A stretch of 64,000 bases of DNA, taken from the NCBI GenBank assembly GCA_964344185.1, contig CAYFMN010000012.1:38450-102449 (forward strand), given 5' to 3'. Of this stretch, positions 41,658 to 50,388 are shown one piece after another; within the stretch, counting starts at the first letter, position 1, and every line of letters starts with the position of its first letter. Made by a program: the position numbers and the translations under genes. The notes under the pieces were generated by a model, which saw only the letters and a list, made by a program, of their open reading frames with translations, did not search any database and had not been told where the DNA came from. The stretch comes from JAJDAT01 sp964344185 (lineage in GTDB: Bacteria > Nitrospinota > Nitrospinia > Nitrospinales > JAJDAT01).

Positions 41658-42233
41658 GTGTTCCAACGAATTCGTTTTTTATTAAATCTTTCTAAAGCCC
41701 ATAGGATCGCCCGGCGTTATTTTTTTACCAATGGTTACGATGGCGCCCTCACTATGTTGGGGCTTCTCATGGGGTTTTACGCTTCTGGAGATGTTCCGGT
41801 TCGCACCGTTATTGGCGCTTGCATGGGAGCGGCGATCGCACTTTGCATCAGCGGTCTTAGCAGCGCTTACATTAGCGAGTCTGAAGAGAGAAAAAAAGAA
41901 TTGGCCGATTTGGAAAGCGCTCTTGTTGATGATCTCAGTGATACAGAATATAGCCGAGCAATGAAATGGACGCCTGTCTGGATCGCATTGGTAAATGGTT
42001 TCGCCCCTTTTTTAATTTCTTTATTTATCATACTGCCTTTATGGATGGCTCAATTTGGGATTTTCCTTCCGCTTCCCCCTTTGGAATCGGCTATCGCTTC
42101 AGCTCTTTCGGTTATTTTTATCCTGGGTATTTTCCTTGGCAAAGCGACTGGATCGTTTTGGCTTGTGACGGGCTTGCGAGCTTTGTTGATTGCGATTGTT
42201 ACCTGTCTGGTTATTTTGACGATTGAGCTTTAA
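41658..42233 (+). CDS. VIT1/CCC1-family membrane protein
   Basis: This 191-aa protein starts at GTG 41658. After a basic amphipathic start (FQRIRFLLNLSKAHRIARRY) comes the VIT-type first helix FFTNGYDGALTMLGLLMGFY. Helix 2 is AACMGAAIALCISGLSSAYIS-like (residues 53-73), then an acidic cytoplasmic loop with ESEERKKELADLESALVDDL, where CCC1 proteins bind Fe/Mn, and three further helices. Yeast CCC1 and plant VIT1 move Fe or Mn. Here it pairs with DUF211 in a two-gene unit. Substrate is unknown. Confidence 0.8.
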   Translation: MFQRIRFLLNLSKAHRIARRYFFTNGYDGALTMLGLLMGFYASGDVPVRTVIGACMGAAIALCISGLSSAYISESEERKKELADLESALVDDLSDTEYSRAMKWTPVWIALVNGFAPFLISLFIILPLWMAQFGIFLPLPPLESAIASALSVIFILGIFLGKATGSFWLVTGLRALLIAIVTCLVILTIEL

Positions 42234-42351
42234 ATCTTATTGATTTTAGGAATAACTGCTTGTTTTGCTGGATCTAATATATAGAGGGGCTAATCTCTTA
42301 GCCTGAAAATTTTTATTAATTTGCTTCTAAAAACCACCCGAGGAGGCAGCC

Positions 42352-42507
42352 ATGATGAACTTTGGAAGAAGAACGGGAAGGTTTTTAAGAGTTGTCGCCG
42401 GGGCTTTGTTGTTTGTCACCGGAATTTTGATCCCAGGGCAATTGGGGATGTTTGTGGCCGGTCTTGGCGCGTTAGCTATCGGATTAGGTTTTATTGAGAT
42501 GGTTTAA
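42352..42507 (+). CDS. DUF2892-type small membrane protein
   Basis: A 51-aa frame below the usual size limit, with a strong ribosome site (GAGGAGG) six bases before the ATG. It encodes FGRRTGRFLRVVAGALLFVT, GILIPGQLGMFVAGLGALAI and GLGFIEMV. That is two Gly-rich helices after a basic N-terminus, as in DUF2892 proteins and the C-terminal helices of YgaP rhodanese. DUF2892 genes often neighbour YeeE/YedE and rhodanese genes in sulfur metabolism. Here the two YeeE/YedE genes follow 50 bp downstream, which supports the assignment. Confidence 0.82.
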   Translation: MMNFGRRTGRFLRVVAGALLFVTGILIPGQLGMFVAGLGALAIGLGFIEMV

Positions 42508-42557
42508 TTGAACTAATCTGGCAGAATAGAGCTTTTTTAAAGTGGAGAAGCCATATA

Positions 42558-43109
42558 GTGTCTATTATAAAAAAACCGCGTTGGTCGCCTTATTGGGTGG
42601 GGGCGGGTATTGGAGTTCTCTCCTGGATTACTTTTGCTTTAATGAATAAAGCATTGGGCGTGTCTACAACTATGGTTCGGGCCGCTGGCGCGATCGAGGG
42701 TTTGGTCTCGGAATCTTATGTGCGACAAAACCCATATTTTTCGAAATATCTTGGAACTATGGCCGAGCCTCAGCCCGTTTTTGAATGGCAATTCGCTTTG
42801 GTTGTAATGTTGGCTTTTGGGGCGTTTTGCGCGGCGGCGTTCTCGTCAACTAGAATTAAAGAAACTGTTCCCGAACTTTGGAAACGCAGGTTCGGCGCGT
42901 CTAAATTGCGTAGGTATCTGGTTTCCTTTTTTTCCGGAATTATTATCATTTTTGGCGCTCGTCTTGCCGGAGGTTGCACTTCTGGTCATGGTATCTCCGG
43001 CGGTCTTCAATTAGCGGTATCTTCTTGGATTTTTTTCCTTTGCATGTTCTTTTCTGGCGTTATCGTCGCTTTTCTCTTATTTGGCCATGAAGGGAGAGAT
43101 AATGTTTGA
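42558..43109 (+). CDS. YeeE/YedE (DUF395) family transporter half A
   Basis: This 183-aa membrane protein has a GTG start with GTGGAG upstream. The signature of the TsuA/PmpA superfamily is present: RLAGGCTSGHGISGGLQLAV, with the conserved Cys in the GGCTSGHG loop. Helices flank it (YWVGAGIGVLSWITFALM, FALVVMLAFGAFCAAAF, WIFFLCMFFSGVIVAFLLF). E. coli TsuA (YeeE) brings in thiosulfate by passing it between such cysteines. Here the fold is split over two genes, as in the PmpA/PmpB pair. The next gene overlaps by eight bases. Uptake of a sulfur compound is inferred. Confidence 0.88.
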   Translation: MSIIKKPRWSPYWVGAGIGVLSWITFALMNKALGVSTTMVRAAGAIEGLVSESYVRQNPYFSKYLGTMAEPQPVFEWQFALVVMLAFGAFCAAAFSSTRIKETVPELWKRRFGASKLRRYLVSFFSGIIIIFGARLAGGCTSGHGISGGLQLAVSSWIFFLCMFFSGVIVAFLLFGHEGRDNV

Positions 43110-43692
43110 TCATTTCTTTGATAATCCATCCATGATCGTTATGGGAGGTATTACCGGCTTTCTATTTGGTTTTTTACTCCAGAAGGGAGGCGTTACGCGT
43201 TTTAATGTAATTATGGGGCAATTTTTATTTAAGGATTTTACAGTTCTAAAAATAATGATGACCGCCATCCTCGTAGGTAGCGTTGGTATATATGGCATGC
43301 GGTCTTTGGGAATGGAAATTGATTTGCATGTTAAAACGGCGGCCCTCCTTGGAAACGCTTTGGGTGGGCTTATTTTTGGAGTTGGAATGGCTATGTTGGG
43401 GTATTGCCCTGGAACTGCCGTGGCGGCGATTGGAGAAGGGTCCCGGCACGCTATTTTCGGCGTTTTAGGAATGATTGTTGGGGCTGGAGTGTATGCTGAG
43501 TCTTATCCATGGATTAAAGAAAATATTCTTAACGTTGGTAATTTGGGCAAAGTTACTTTTCCTTCTTTAACGGGATTTTCAGCTTGGTGGTTTATCGGCG
43601 CATTGCTTTTAATCGCTGGGCTTATTTTCTATTTGATAAAACGAGTGGAAAAATTAAAACACTTGGAAGAAAAAATATTTGAGATCATGTGA
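43102..43692 (+). CDS. YeeE/YedE (DUF395) family transporter half B
   Basis: This is 196 aa from ATG 43102 with AGGGAGA upstream. An in-frame ATG seven codons earlier has no ribosome site. Features: GGITGFLFGFLLQKGGVTRF, GLIFGVGMAMLGYCPGTAVA with the conserved Cys (GYCPGT), AIGEGSRHAIFGVLGM and a final helix (FIGALLLIAGLIFYLI). It is the partner of the gene before it; the overlapping stop and start imply coupled translation. The pair with GGCTSGHG and GYCPGT should form one pore. Element D lies directly after it. Confidence 0.88.
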   Translation: MFDHFFDNPSMIVMGGITGFLFGFLLQKGGVTRFNVIMGQFLFKDFTVLKIMMTAILVGSVGIYGMRSLGMEIDLHVKTAALLGNALGGLIFGVGMAMLGYCPGTAVAAIGEGSRHAIFGVLGMIVGAGVYAESYPWIKENILNVGNLGKVTFPSLTGFSAWWFIGALLLIAGLIFYLIKRVEKLKHLEEKIFEIM

Positions 43693-43702
43693 TAGGAATT
43701 TT

Positions 43703-43809
43703 TTAAGGGAACCTCTAAGAACTCAGATTTGCCAGGAGCCTGATCCTAAAATCCAAGGGCCAGGCGATAGCAAACCAGTAAAAATGCCAATTATTAGAGG
43801 TCCTTTTAA
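43703..43809 (+). mobile_element. Miniature inverted-repeat element, copy D
   Basis: A 107-bp copy: TTAAGGGAACCTCTAA at the left, a central GGCCAGGCGATAGCAAACCA, and ATTAGAGGTCCTTTTAA at the right. It lies between the YeeE/YedE pair and the cytochrome gene, within 40 bp of the latter's start. Confidence 0.8.
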
Positions 43810-43848
43810 AATAACTCGTGTCTTTAAAAATTTGAGAGGTATTCGCCA

Positions 43849-44643
43849 ATGTATTTTCCAATATTAAATAAGAAGCTGTTTTTTTATAAAATTTTGCCGT
43901 CCATTTTCGGCTCTTGCTTATTTTTGTTGATCGCGTCGTCCGCATTTGGAAAAACCGGTATCCCGATTTCTAATCAAAAAAATCACGCAGGTATTAAAAA
44001 TAAGTTGGAAGTTTTAGCGCAACGGTTTGATTCAAACGATAGCGAAGGAGATTACGGACAGGCCAAGGCGTATAAAAAAATGGGAGAATCTATTGAAAAA
44101 ATAGAAAAGGCTTTAGAAGATTTAAAGGAATCATTTGAACAACTTAGAAGTAATCAGTCTACCGTTCCGATTCGAGGCGGACACAGAATGGGGCGAGGCC
44201 GTCATGGTATGGGACATGGCGGTATGATGGGACATGGAGGACATGGAAGAATGCATGGCAGGAGGTTTAAGGAAAATGTTGGCCCGGAATGTCCGCAACC
44301 AAGAAATACTTTAAAAGTTCCGGATTCGCTTTATAATTTAGTCAACCCGCTTGAAAATACGCCTGAGAATATTGAAGCGGGTCGAATTTTATTTCAAATG
44401 GAAGTTCAACCCACTTGTACCATGTGTCATGGGTTTGGCGATGGAAGAGGTATAATGGCCGATACTTTAAGTCCTCCTCCGCGAAATTTTTCCTGTGCCG
44501 AGACAATGAGGGATATTCCCGACGGTCAACTATTTGGAGTAATCACCAATGGTTCGGAAGGTACGGGTATGCCCGCATTTTTTGATTTAGACGACGACCA
44601 AATTTGGAAGTTAATCCTCTATATTCGAAGCTTAGCAAAATAG
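43849..44643 (+). CDS. Exported mono-haem cytochrome c with coiled coil and His/Met/Gly linker
   Basis: This 264-aa protein has a signal/anchor (IFGSCLFLLIASSAFG), a coiled coil (about residues 45-105; YKKMGESIEKIEKALEDLKE), and a linker of roughly 30 residues made of Gly, His, Met and Arg (GHRMGRGRHGMGHGGMMGHG). A cytochrome c domain follows with haem site CTMCH and axial Met in GTGMPAF. The haem domain is close to the cbb3-subunit-like c-type fold. The His/Met linker could bind copper or zinc. The gene is just downstream of element D and 40 bp before a TPR gene. Its redox partner cannot be told. Confidence 0.88.
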   Translation: MYFPILNKKLFFYKILPSIFGSCLFLLIASSAFGKTGIPISNQKNHAGIKNKLEVLAQRFDSNDSEGDYGQAKAYKKMGESIEKIEKALEDLKESFEQLRSNQSTVPIRGGHRMGRGRHGMGHGGMMGHGGHGRMHGRRFKENVGPECPQPRNTLKVPDSLYNLVNPLENTPENIEAGRILFQMEVQPTCTMCHGFGDGRGIMADTLSPPPRNFSCAETMRDIPDGQLFGVITNGSEGTGMPAFFDLDDDQIWKLILYIRSLAK

Positions 44644-44683
44644 TTTTGCTATCCATAATACTATCCATTTTATTTGATTTTAT

Positions 44684-45889
44684 ATGAAACAATTTTTAGC
44701 GGTATTTATTAGCCTCAGTATTTTGACGCTTTCCACTTCTTTTTCCTTTGGGCAAACGACTGCGGACGATTATTTAAATCGCGGTAAGGAATACCTGACT
44801 CAAGAACGAATTAACGAAGCTATAATTTCTTTTAAAGAAGCCATTTTACTTGATCCAGACAGCGCGGAAGCCCATTTTAGTCTTGGAAACGCTTATAGCC
44901 TTCTTAAACGTTATGGAGACGCGATAGTCTCATATAGAGAGGTGGTTCGGATTAAACCTAAATTTGCCGACGTCTATTTTGCTTTTGGGGAGGCTTATTT
45001 GAAACTTAAACGTTATGAACAGGCGGCCACTTTCTACAAAAAAGGACTTGCTCTTAATCCTGAATATGCGCAAGGGTATAACAACCTTGGAACTATATAT
45101 GCAGAAACACAACAGCACGAAGCCGCTATGGACGCTTATCAAAAAGCAATTCGGCTTAGCCCTGATTTTTTAAACGCGCATTACAATCTAGCTAATTTAT
45201 TCAAAAAACTTAAACGCTACAAAGAAGCGATAAATTCTTATAAAGAAGCAAAAAGAATTGATCCTGAAAACGCCGATATTTATTTAAACCTTGGGATTTG
45301 TCATGTTGAACTTAGATCGTTTGAAAAAGCAATAGAGTCATATCAAGCGGCTATAAACATTGATCCTAATTATGCCTATGCGCATTTTGGCCTTATCGGA
45401 GCGCAAAACAAACTAAAACTTTACGATGAGGGCATAGCTTCTTACAAGAATGTAATCCGAGATAACCCTGATTACGCTAATGGTCACTTGGTTCTTGGAA
45501 CTCTATATAAAGAACTTATGCGATATGAAAAAGCTATTGGCGAGATTAAAGAAGCGATCTATATTGACCCCAACTTTGAAACGGCGCATTTTCATCTAGG
45601 TAACGTTTATGGGGAGCTTGGTCGTAACAAAGAGGCCATTGCAGCGTATAAGAAGGCGATCCAAATTGAGCCGGATTTTGCTCAAGCTCACTTTAATCTT
45701 GGAAAGATATATCACAAAACGAAAAACGGCTTTGACGCAATTAAGCACACTATAATTGCAAAAGATCTGTATCAAAAGCGTGATAATATCCAAGAGGCTT
45801 CTGAAGTAAAAAACAAGTTAAAGGAATATTTTAACAATTACCCAGAACTTCAGCCTGATGATTTTGTTGAAATATCAACTCCAAATTAA
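44684..45889 (+). CDS. Exported TPR-repeat protein
   Basis: This 401-aa protein has a signal peptide (FISLSILTLSTSFSFG) and then about ten tetratricopeptide repeats from residue 28 to 365, each ending A-x-x-x-Y-x-x-A-I-x-x-x-P (for example INEAIISFKEAILLDPDSAE and YAHFGLIGAQNKLKLYDEGI). The last 35 residues are not repeats. It is a periplasmic or outer-membrane scaffold that binds partner peptides. The order cytochrome-TPR with a 40-bp gap suggests one transcript. No specific partner can be read. The region is very regular, and repeat recombination could vary copy number between strains. Confidence 0.88.
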   Translation: MKQFLAVFISLSILTLSTSFSFGQTTADDYLNRGKEYLTQERINEAIISFKEAILLDPDSAEAHFSLGNAYSLLKRYGDAIVSYREVVRIKPKFADVYFAFGEAYLKLKRYEQAATFYKKGLALNPEYAQGYNNLGTIYAETQQHEAAMDAYQKAIRLSPDFLNAHYNLANLFKKLKRYKEAINSYKEAKRIDPENADIYLNLGICHVELRSFEKAIESYQAAINIDPNYAYAHFGLIGAQNKLKLYDEGIASYKNVIRDNPDYANGHLVLGTLYKELMRYEKAIGEIKEAIYIDPNFETAHFHLGNVYGELGRNKEAIAAYKKAIQIEPDFAQAHFNLGKIYHKTKNGFDAIKHTIIAKDLYQKRDNIQEASEVKNKLKEYFNNYPELQPDDFVEISTPN

Positions 45890-45943
45890 CATCGGAAGGT
45901 CCAGTTCAAAAAACTTAAATCAAAAATAGTCATTGGGTGAGAG

Positions 45944-47299
45944 TTATTTAAGCAGTTTATTTTTTTCTTTTCCGCCAAATAGCCATCTGACTCCTCTGGC
46001 AAGGCCTTCTATAAGACTTGGCGTTGCCATAGTAGCCAGGGAAACCAGTAAAAGTTTCTTTTTCTTTTCTGGATTCAAAAACATTAATAACGGGAATGTC
46101 CATAAACCAACTCTATGGATAAAGCGTTTAAACTGGAGAGTGCGAAGATCGTTTGCCAGACGCAGAAGTTGATAACCTCCAAAAGCGCCGACTAACCTTA
46201 ATGTGCGAGTGGAATGGTTCGACATGATAGATTCCCGAGTCACGCCCCGAAGAGCGTCGCGGCCAAAATAAAACGTTCCTGCGATTACCATCACGTGGGA
46301 TAAAAGTCGTATCAGTCTGAGAGTTCTTGGGTAGCCTCTTACTACAGCTTCGCCAACAACAGCCTCCTCGTCTATCTGCAACTCTTCTCTTTCGTCTTGA
46401 ACTATAGCCATTTGTTGCTTATCCGCAGAAAGATATAATATTTCGCGAACCAGCCTTCCTTGTCTTGACGAGCTTTTATATTTTATAGCCCTAGGATCGT
46501 TTGTTGGTCCAATGTCTACTACTCGAAGGTTATTAACCATACTACGAGGGGAGTTCTTTACGACCAGGTTTGCTCCAAGTAGCCTTTCCAAATGCTGAAC
46601 CGACCAAAGAAGGCAATTTTTAAATCCTTTTTGATCTTGAAAAAGCTCGGTTACTTGAACATCTCTTTCAATCAATTGTTCAGGAGCTGTGGTATATTGG
46701 GTAATTAGTTTTTCTCCTTTTTCGAATCTTCTCAATATTTCGCCCAATTCCTTGATAGCTTTCTGTGCAACGATTTTTTCGACCTCAAACTCCACAGTTT
46801 GAGCCGTGGGGAGGTCGAACATATACATGTTGTCATAAATTCGCCCGGAATGGGGTCGGCCTCCTCTCACCTTTCCCTGGCTGAATATAGTTAGCCCATT
46901 GGCGCCAAAGCCAACCGAAAAAGTAATAACCCCGTCAATTCTTACGAACAGCGCTGTGTGACCCCATTTTTTTTCATAAAGTTTGGGGCAGTTAATCAAT
47001 GTAATTAGATCTTGAATGACGCCAAACAAGATGTTGGAAGAACTGGTGCTGGAAACCATTACCAGTCCAATGGAACATCGAACTCCGGTTTTTCCAGAAA
47101 TCAGGTTAAACTGTGGAGGGCCTATTATGCTGGTAATATTAAGAGCTGCGTGCAAATCTACGACTTGACCGTCCAGCCAATTCATTCCGTATATCAAACC
47201 GCGAAAAGGGGCCAGAAGAGAAACGGCCAAACTGCGTTTTTCGTGCTTTACATCGGTTGTGGTAACGACTTCTTTAGAAGATCCATCTCCGCCGCACAT
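45944..47299 (-). CDS. Unknown 451-aa protein with a WGHTAL motif and C-terminal helices
   Basis: I do not recognise this protein. Residues 1-40 are polar and no signal peptide is seen. The first half has beta-rich segments, VRCSIGLVMVSSTSSSNILF, KKWGHTALFVRIDGVITFSV and GFGANGLTIFSQGKVRGGRP. These recall papain-like/NlpC-P60 or YiiX-type folds, where a WGH starts the second catalytic strand. A helical, charged middle leads to a C-terminal third with hydrophobic helices (LSHVMVIAGTFYFG, LWTFPLLMFLNPE, LLLVSLATMATPS). The layout of enzymatic head plus membrane tail resembles secreted effectors or toxin-like cargo, but this is speculation. It is monocistronic and convergent to the TPR gene. Confidence 0.55.
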   Translation of the reverse strand: MCGGDGSSKEVVTTTDVKHEKRSLAVSLLAPFRGLIYGMNWLDGQVVDLHAALNITSIIGPPQFNLISGKTGVRCSIGLVMVSSTSSSNILFGVIQDLITLINCPKLYEKKWGHTALFVRIDGVITFSVGFGANGLTIFSQGKVRGGRPHSGRIYDNMYMFDLPTAQTVEFEVEKIVAQKAIKELGEILRRFEKGEKLITQYTTAPEQLIERDVQVTELFQDQKGFKNCLLWSVQHLERLLGANLVVKNSPRSMVNNLRVVDIGPTNDPRAIKYKSSSRQGRLVREILYLSADKQQMAIVQDEREELQIDEEAVVGEAVVRGYPRTLRLIRLLSHVMVIAGTFYFGRDALRGVTRESIMSNHSTRTLRLVGAFGGYQLLRLANDLRTLQFKRFIHRVGLWTFPLLMFLNPEKKKKLLLVSLATMATPSLIEGLARGVRWLFGGKEKNKLLK

Positions 47300-47562
47300 T
47301 TTATGGTCCCTTGGGGGTTAAGAAAATTTATTTTGCGCCAATTTTTCAAAAGAAATGGATATGGCTAACGATAAAGTTTTAGGAATAAGGTTTTTTTATA
47401 CCATATAATTATGGAAAATAAAAATTAAATTATAGGAAATTTAATGGATTTCACTAGAATTTAGTAAAATTTATATTTAAAAAACGTTCAGAATGTAAGT
47501 ATTTTGGATAGAGGCGATAAATAGAAAAGAGTCTTAGACAAATGTATTAAAGGCATAAAAAA

Positions 47563-47589
47563 AGCCCAGCGCTTAAGGTGCGCTGGGCT
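47563..47589 (-). terminator. Terminator of the 48-aa gene
   Basis: A perfect 10-bp stem AGCCCAGCGC / GCGCTGGGCT with a 7-base loop. On the minus strand it is followed by TTTTTTATGCC, so it stops transcription coming from 47758. Confidence 0.85.
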
Positions 47590-47611
47590 ACGGGGAAGGG
47601 GACCTTAATGT

Positions 47612-47758
47612 TCAAAGGACGATGAACAAAAAGGTCAGGGAAACCGTCATCAATAAAAACCAAAATATTCGGTACAATTGATGGAAGAAATGCTCTTCCT
47701 TTTCCAGTTCTTCTTTGCTCTTTGCTTCTTCATGTTTTGTAAAAAAATGAATGCTCAT
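47612..47758 (-). CDS. 48-aa single-helix membrane protein
   Basis: A short frame with ATG at 47758 and TGA at 47612-47614. The product has an acidic/basic head (FTKHEEAKSKEELEKEEHFF) and a single C-terminal helix (IFWFLLMTVSLTFLFIVL). A strong terminator stands 22 bp downstream, in the right orientation, which supports a real small transcript. It does not match a family I know; tail-anchored helices of this size are often subunits of respiratory or transport complexes. No strong ribosome site is seen (CAGGTGAT). Confidence 0.55.
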   Translation of the reverse strand: MSIHFFTKHEEAKSKEELEKEEHFFHQLYRIFWFLLMTVSLTFLFIVL

Positions 47759-47902
47759 GACGATCACCTGAGTTTAGGTTGATCTTTTACCCTCCCTCTA
47801 TTATTTAGATCTTTTATCTTCTGTATTATTCTCAAACTTTTTGAACAGTTAAAAAATAAACCATGCGTTCTAATTTCCGGTGGAGTTGTTTTTCTGGTTA
47901 TA

Positions 47903-48430
47903 TTATTGCAGGCGGTTGTAAGCCATTTTAACAACCATATCTTTTTTGCCGCCTTTGTGACTTGTCCAGATTTGGGTCATCTTGTCTTTACCTTCAAATT
48001 TGAAAGTAACTGAGTGAATGTGCCCCTCATTGGCTTCGTCAATATCGCTATCGGGAGATAAATCCATCGTCAAAGTGTTGTTTTCGATTCCCGTAAGTAC
48101 AAGTTTTGGTTGGTTATGTTCGGCGCAATAGTGAGTCATAACCATATTTTTCTTTTTATTGTCGTGGTAAATGGATACCATTTCATGAGGCGATCCTTCG
48201 TGCGTGGTTTCAATCAGTGCGCTTCCATTGGAAGTGAGTTTGTAGCTTGCTTTCATCGTCATGGTTTGTTCGCCCATTTTCATGGAGCCTTCCCAGTCGC
48301 CTTCTAATTGTTTCATCCTTTCAAAGGCATCCGAGCCGACATATGGGGCTTTGTGCATTTCGTCTGCAATGGACAAAGATGAAAAGGCGAATAGAAAATA
48401 GACCGAAAATATAAAAAATATTTTCCTCAT
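47903..48430 (-). CDS. Exported DUF1579-like (lipocalin-type) protein
   Basis: This 175-aa protein has a signal peptide (IFFIFSVYFLFAFSSLSIA) and a beta-barrel domain with the DUF1579-like start FERMKQLEGDWEGSMKMG. Later strands are GSALIETTHEG, HEMVSIYHDNKKKNMVMTHY and KDKMTQIWTSHKGG. Such proteins are calycin-like and thought to bind small ligands; no function is settled. A ribosome site AGGAGAAATATTGC stands before the ATG. It is a single gene, about 150 bp upstream of the 48-aa gene on the same strand. Confidence 0.75.
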   Translation of the reverse strand: MRKIFFIFSVYFLFAFSSLSIADEMHKAPYVGSDAFERMKQLEGDWEGSMKMGEQTMTMKASYKLTSNGSALIETTHEGSPHEMVSIYHDNKKKNMVMTHYCAEHNQPKLVLTGIENNTLTMDLSPDSDIDEANEGHIHSVTFKFEGKDKMTQIWTSHKGGKKDMVVKMAYNRLQ

Positions 48431-48894
48431 GCAATATTTCTCCTTATTTAAAAATTTGGTTAATTTATAGCTTTAGGACTTGCCGTTCTTTAAGTATATA
48501 TTATCTTTTTTAATGGCGTGTTTGTAAAACTGTAAGCGGTTTATTTAGGTTTGTGTTAGAGGTTGCCGTTTAAATCTATCAATGACTATACTAAAATTAT
48601 GGTAAAAATATTAGAGCGACCTAATCAATTGTCCCGCCTTAAGTTTTTTGCAGTAGGGGAAAAAGGAAAAAGCTAACCTAGATTCTTTCCTTCGGCGCTG
48701 CTCAGGACAAGCTCTAAACCAACTCTCTTAGAGCCTCCTCCAGAATGACGTTGGATTAACTTTGATTAAGCGCAATATTTTATTTTCAAAAAACATTAAG
48801 CTAGTTTCTTATTAAACCCATATGAAGTGCGGTTTAACTATTTTAAATAAACCTAAAAAATAAATCGGAACAATAATTAGTGAATAATCATTTC
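48431..48894. other. Intergenic, 464 bp, with REP-like sequence
   Basis: No gene is supported. A stretch at about 48680-48757 (GATTCTTTCCTTCGGCGCTG, then CTCCAGAATGACG) looks like a dispersed repeat with an internal inverted part (CTCTTAGAG). The rest is AT-rich leader for malQ. Confidence 0.4.
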
Positions 48895-50388
48895 ATGACG
48901 GAAAGAAAAAGCGGAATTTTGCTTCATATTACGAGTTTGCCGTCTCTTTTTGGTATAGGCGATTTAGGACCGGAGGCTTATAAGTTTGCAAATTTCCTTG
49001 AAAGATCTCAACAAAGCGTTTGGCAGATTCTTCCTTTAAACCCCACAACCATTGGCAATTCGCCTTATTACAGTCCTTCAGCCTTTGCGGGCAATCCTTT
49101 GTTGATTAGCCCGGAAAAAATGATTGAAGAAGGATTTTTAGAGCATGAAGACGTTAAATACATTCCTGAGTTTGAATACACTCACGTGGAATTTGGTTGG
49201 GTATATCGGCATAAGTATGGATTGTTTAGAAAAGCGTTTGAGAGGTTTCCCCCCGACCATTTTGACTTTGACATATTCTGTGAAAAAAACAAAAGTTGGC
49301 TGGAAGATTTTTCCCTGTTCTCTGCGTTAAAGAGTCATTTTGACGGAAAGGAATGGTTTAATTGGCCTGAACTTTTAAAAATGCGCGACTTCAAAGAATT
49401 GGAAACCTGGAAGGAGAAGCTTTGCAATGAGATTCGATTCCAAAAGTTTTTGCAGTTTGTTTTTTACCGACAATGGTTTCAATTAAAAGAATATTGCAAT
49501 GAAAAAGGAATTCAGGTTTTTGGAGATATTCCCATATACGTCACTCTAGACAGCGCAGACGCCTGGGCCAATCCTGGAATTTTTAAATTGGACTCGGATA
49601 AAAAACCGTTGGTTGTCGCCGGCGTTCCGCCTGACTATTTTAGCGAGACCGGTCAGTTGTGGGGCAATCCTGTATATAATTGGGATCGCCTGAAAGAAGA
49701 TTCTTTTGGTTGGTGGATGAATCGCTTGTCCTTTAATTTAGAAATTTACGATTTAGTCCGCATCGATCATTTTAGAGGGTTCTTAGCCGCCTGGGAGGTT
49801 CCCGCCGCAGACGAAACGGCGGTAAACGGACAATGGCGCGCCGTTCCCGGGGCGGAATTTTTTACGCAGGTTTTTAAACGTTTTCCGAATGCCGCAATTG
49901 TCGCCGAAGATCTGGGATACATAACGCCGGACGTCCGGGAAGTAATGGACCGATTTGAATTGCCTGGAATGAAGCTGCTGGTTTTTGCCTTTGGCGTAGG
50001 AATGCATTCCAACCCATACGCTCCGCATAATCACATTCCTAATTGCGTGGTTTATACTGGCACTCACGATTGCAATACGGTAAGAGGATGGTTTGAAAAT
50101 GATTTACCCGACGAAGATCGGTTGCGGTTGTTTAAATATTTAGGCAAAGAATGTTATGTGGATGAAATATCATGGGAAATGATACGGATGTCTATGGCGT
50201 CCACATCCCGTTTGGCTATTATTCCTATGCAGGATATTCTCGGATTGGGAGCGGATAGCCGAATTAACTTTCCAGGCACTTCCGAGGGCAATTGGGAATG
50301 GCGGTTTACGAACGAGTTAATCACTGAAAGTTTGGAGAGCCGATTATCGGAAATTACTTGTCTATTCGGCAGGGGCAGGCAAATGTAA
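48895..50388 (+). CDS. malQ: 4-alpha-glucanotransferase
   Basis: This protein of about 497 aa belongs to glycoside hydrolase family 77. It moves maltodextrin segments between alpha-1,4-glucans. Family segments are all present: SGILLHITSLPSLFGIGDLG, DIPIYVTLDSADAWANP, RIDHFRGF (nucleophile Asp), VAEDLGYITPDV (acid/base Glu) and YTGTHDCNT. I prefer ATG 48895; a GTG five codons earlier (48880) is in frame. Neither has a strong ribosome site. It converges on and overlaps glgP by 27 bp at the 3' end. Together with GlgP it breaks down glycogen to glucose 1-phosphate. Confidence 0.95.
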   Translation: MTERKSGILLHITSLPSLFGIGDLGPEAYKFANFLERSQQSVWQILPLNPTTIGNSPYYSPSAFAGNPLLISPEKMIEEGFLEHEDVKYIPEFEYTHVEFGWVYRHKYGLFRKAFERFPPDHFDFDIFCEKNKSWLEDFSLFSALKSHFDGKEWFNWPELLKMRDFKELETWKEKLCNEIRFQKFLQFVFYRQWFQLKEYCNEKGIQVFGDIPIYVTLDSADAWANPGIFKLDSDKKPLVVAGVPPDYFSETGQLWGNPVYNWDRLKEDSFGWWMNRLSFNLEIYDLVRIDHFRGFLAAWEVPAADETAVNGQWRAVPGAEFFTQVFKRFPNAAIVAEDLGYITPDVREVMDRFELPGMKLLVFAFGVGMHSNPYAPHNHIPNCVVYTGTHDCNTVRGWFENDLPDEDRLRLFKYLGKECYVDEISWEMIRMSMASTSRLAIIPMQDILGLGADSRINFPGTSEGNWEWRFTNELITESLESRLSEITCLFGRGRQM

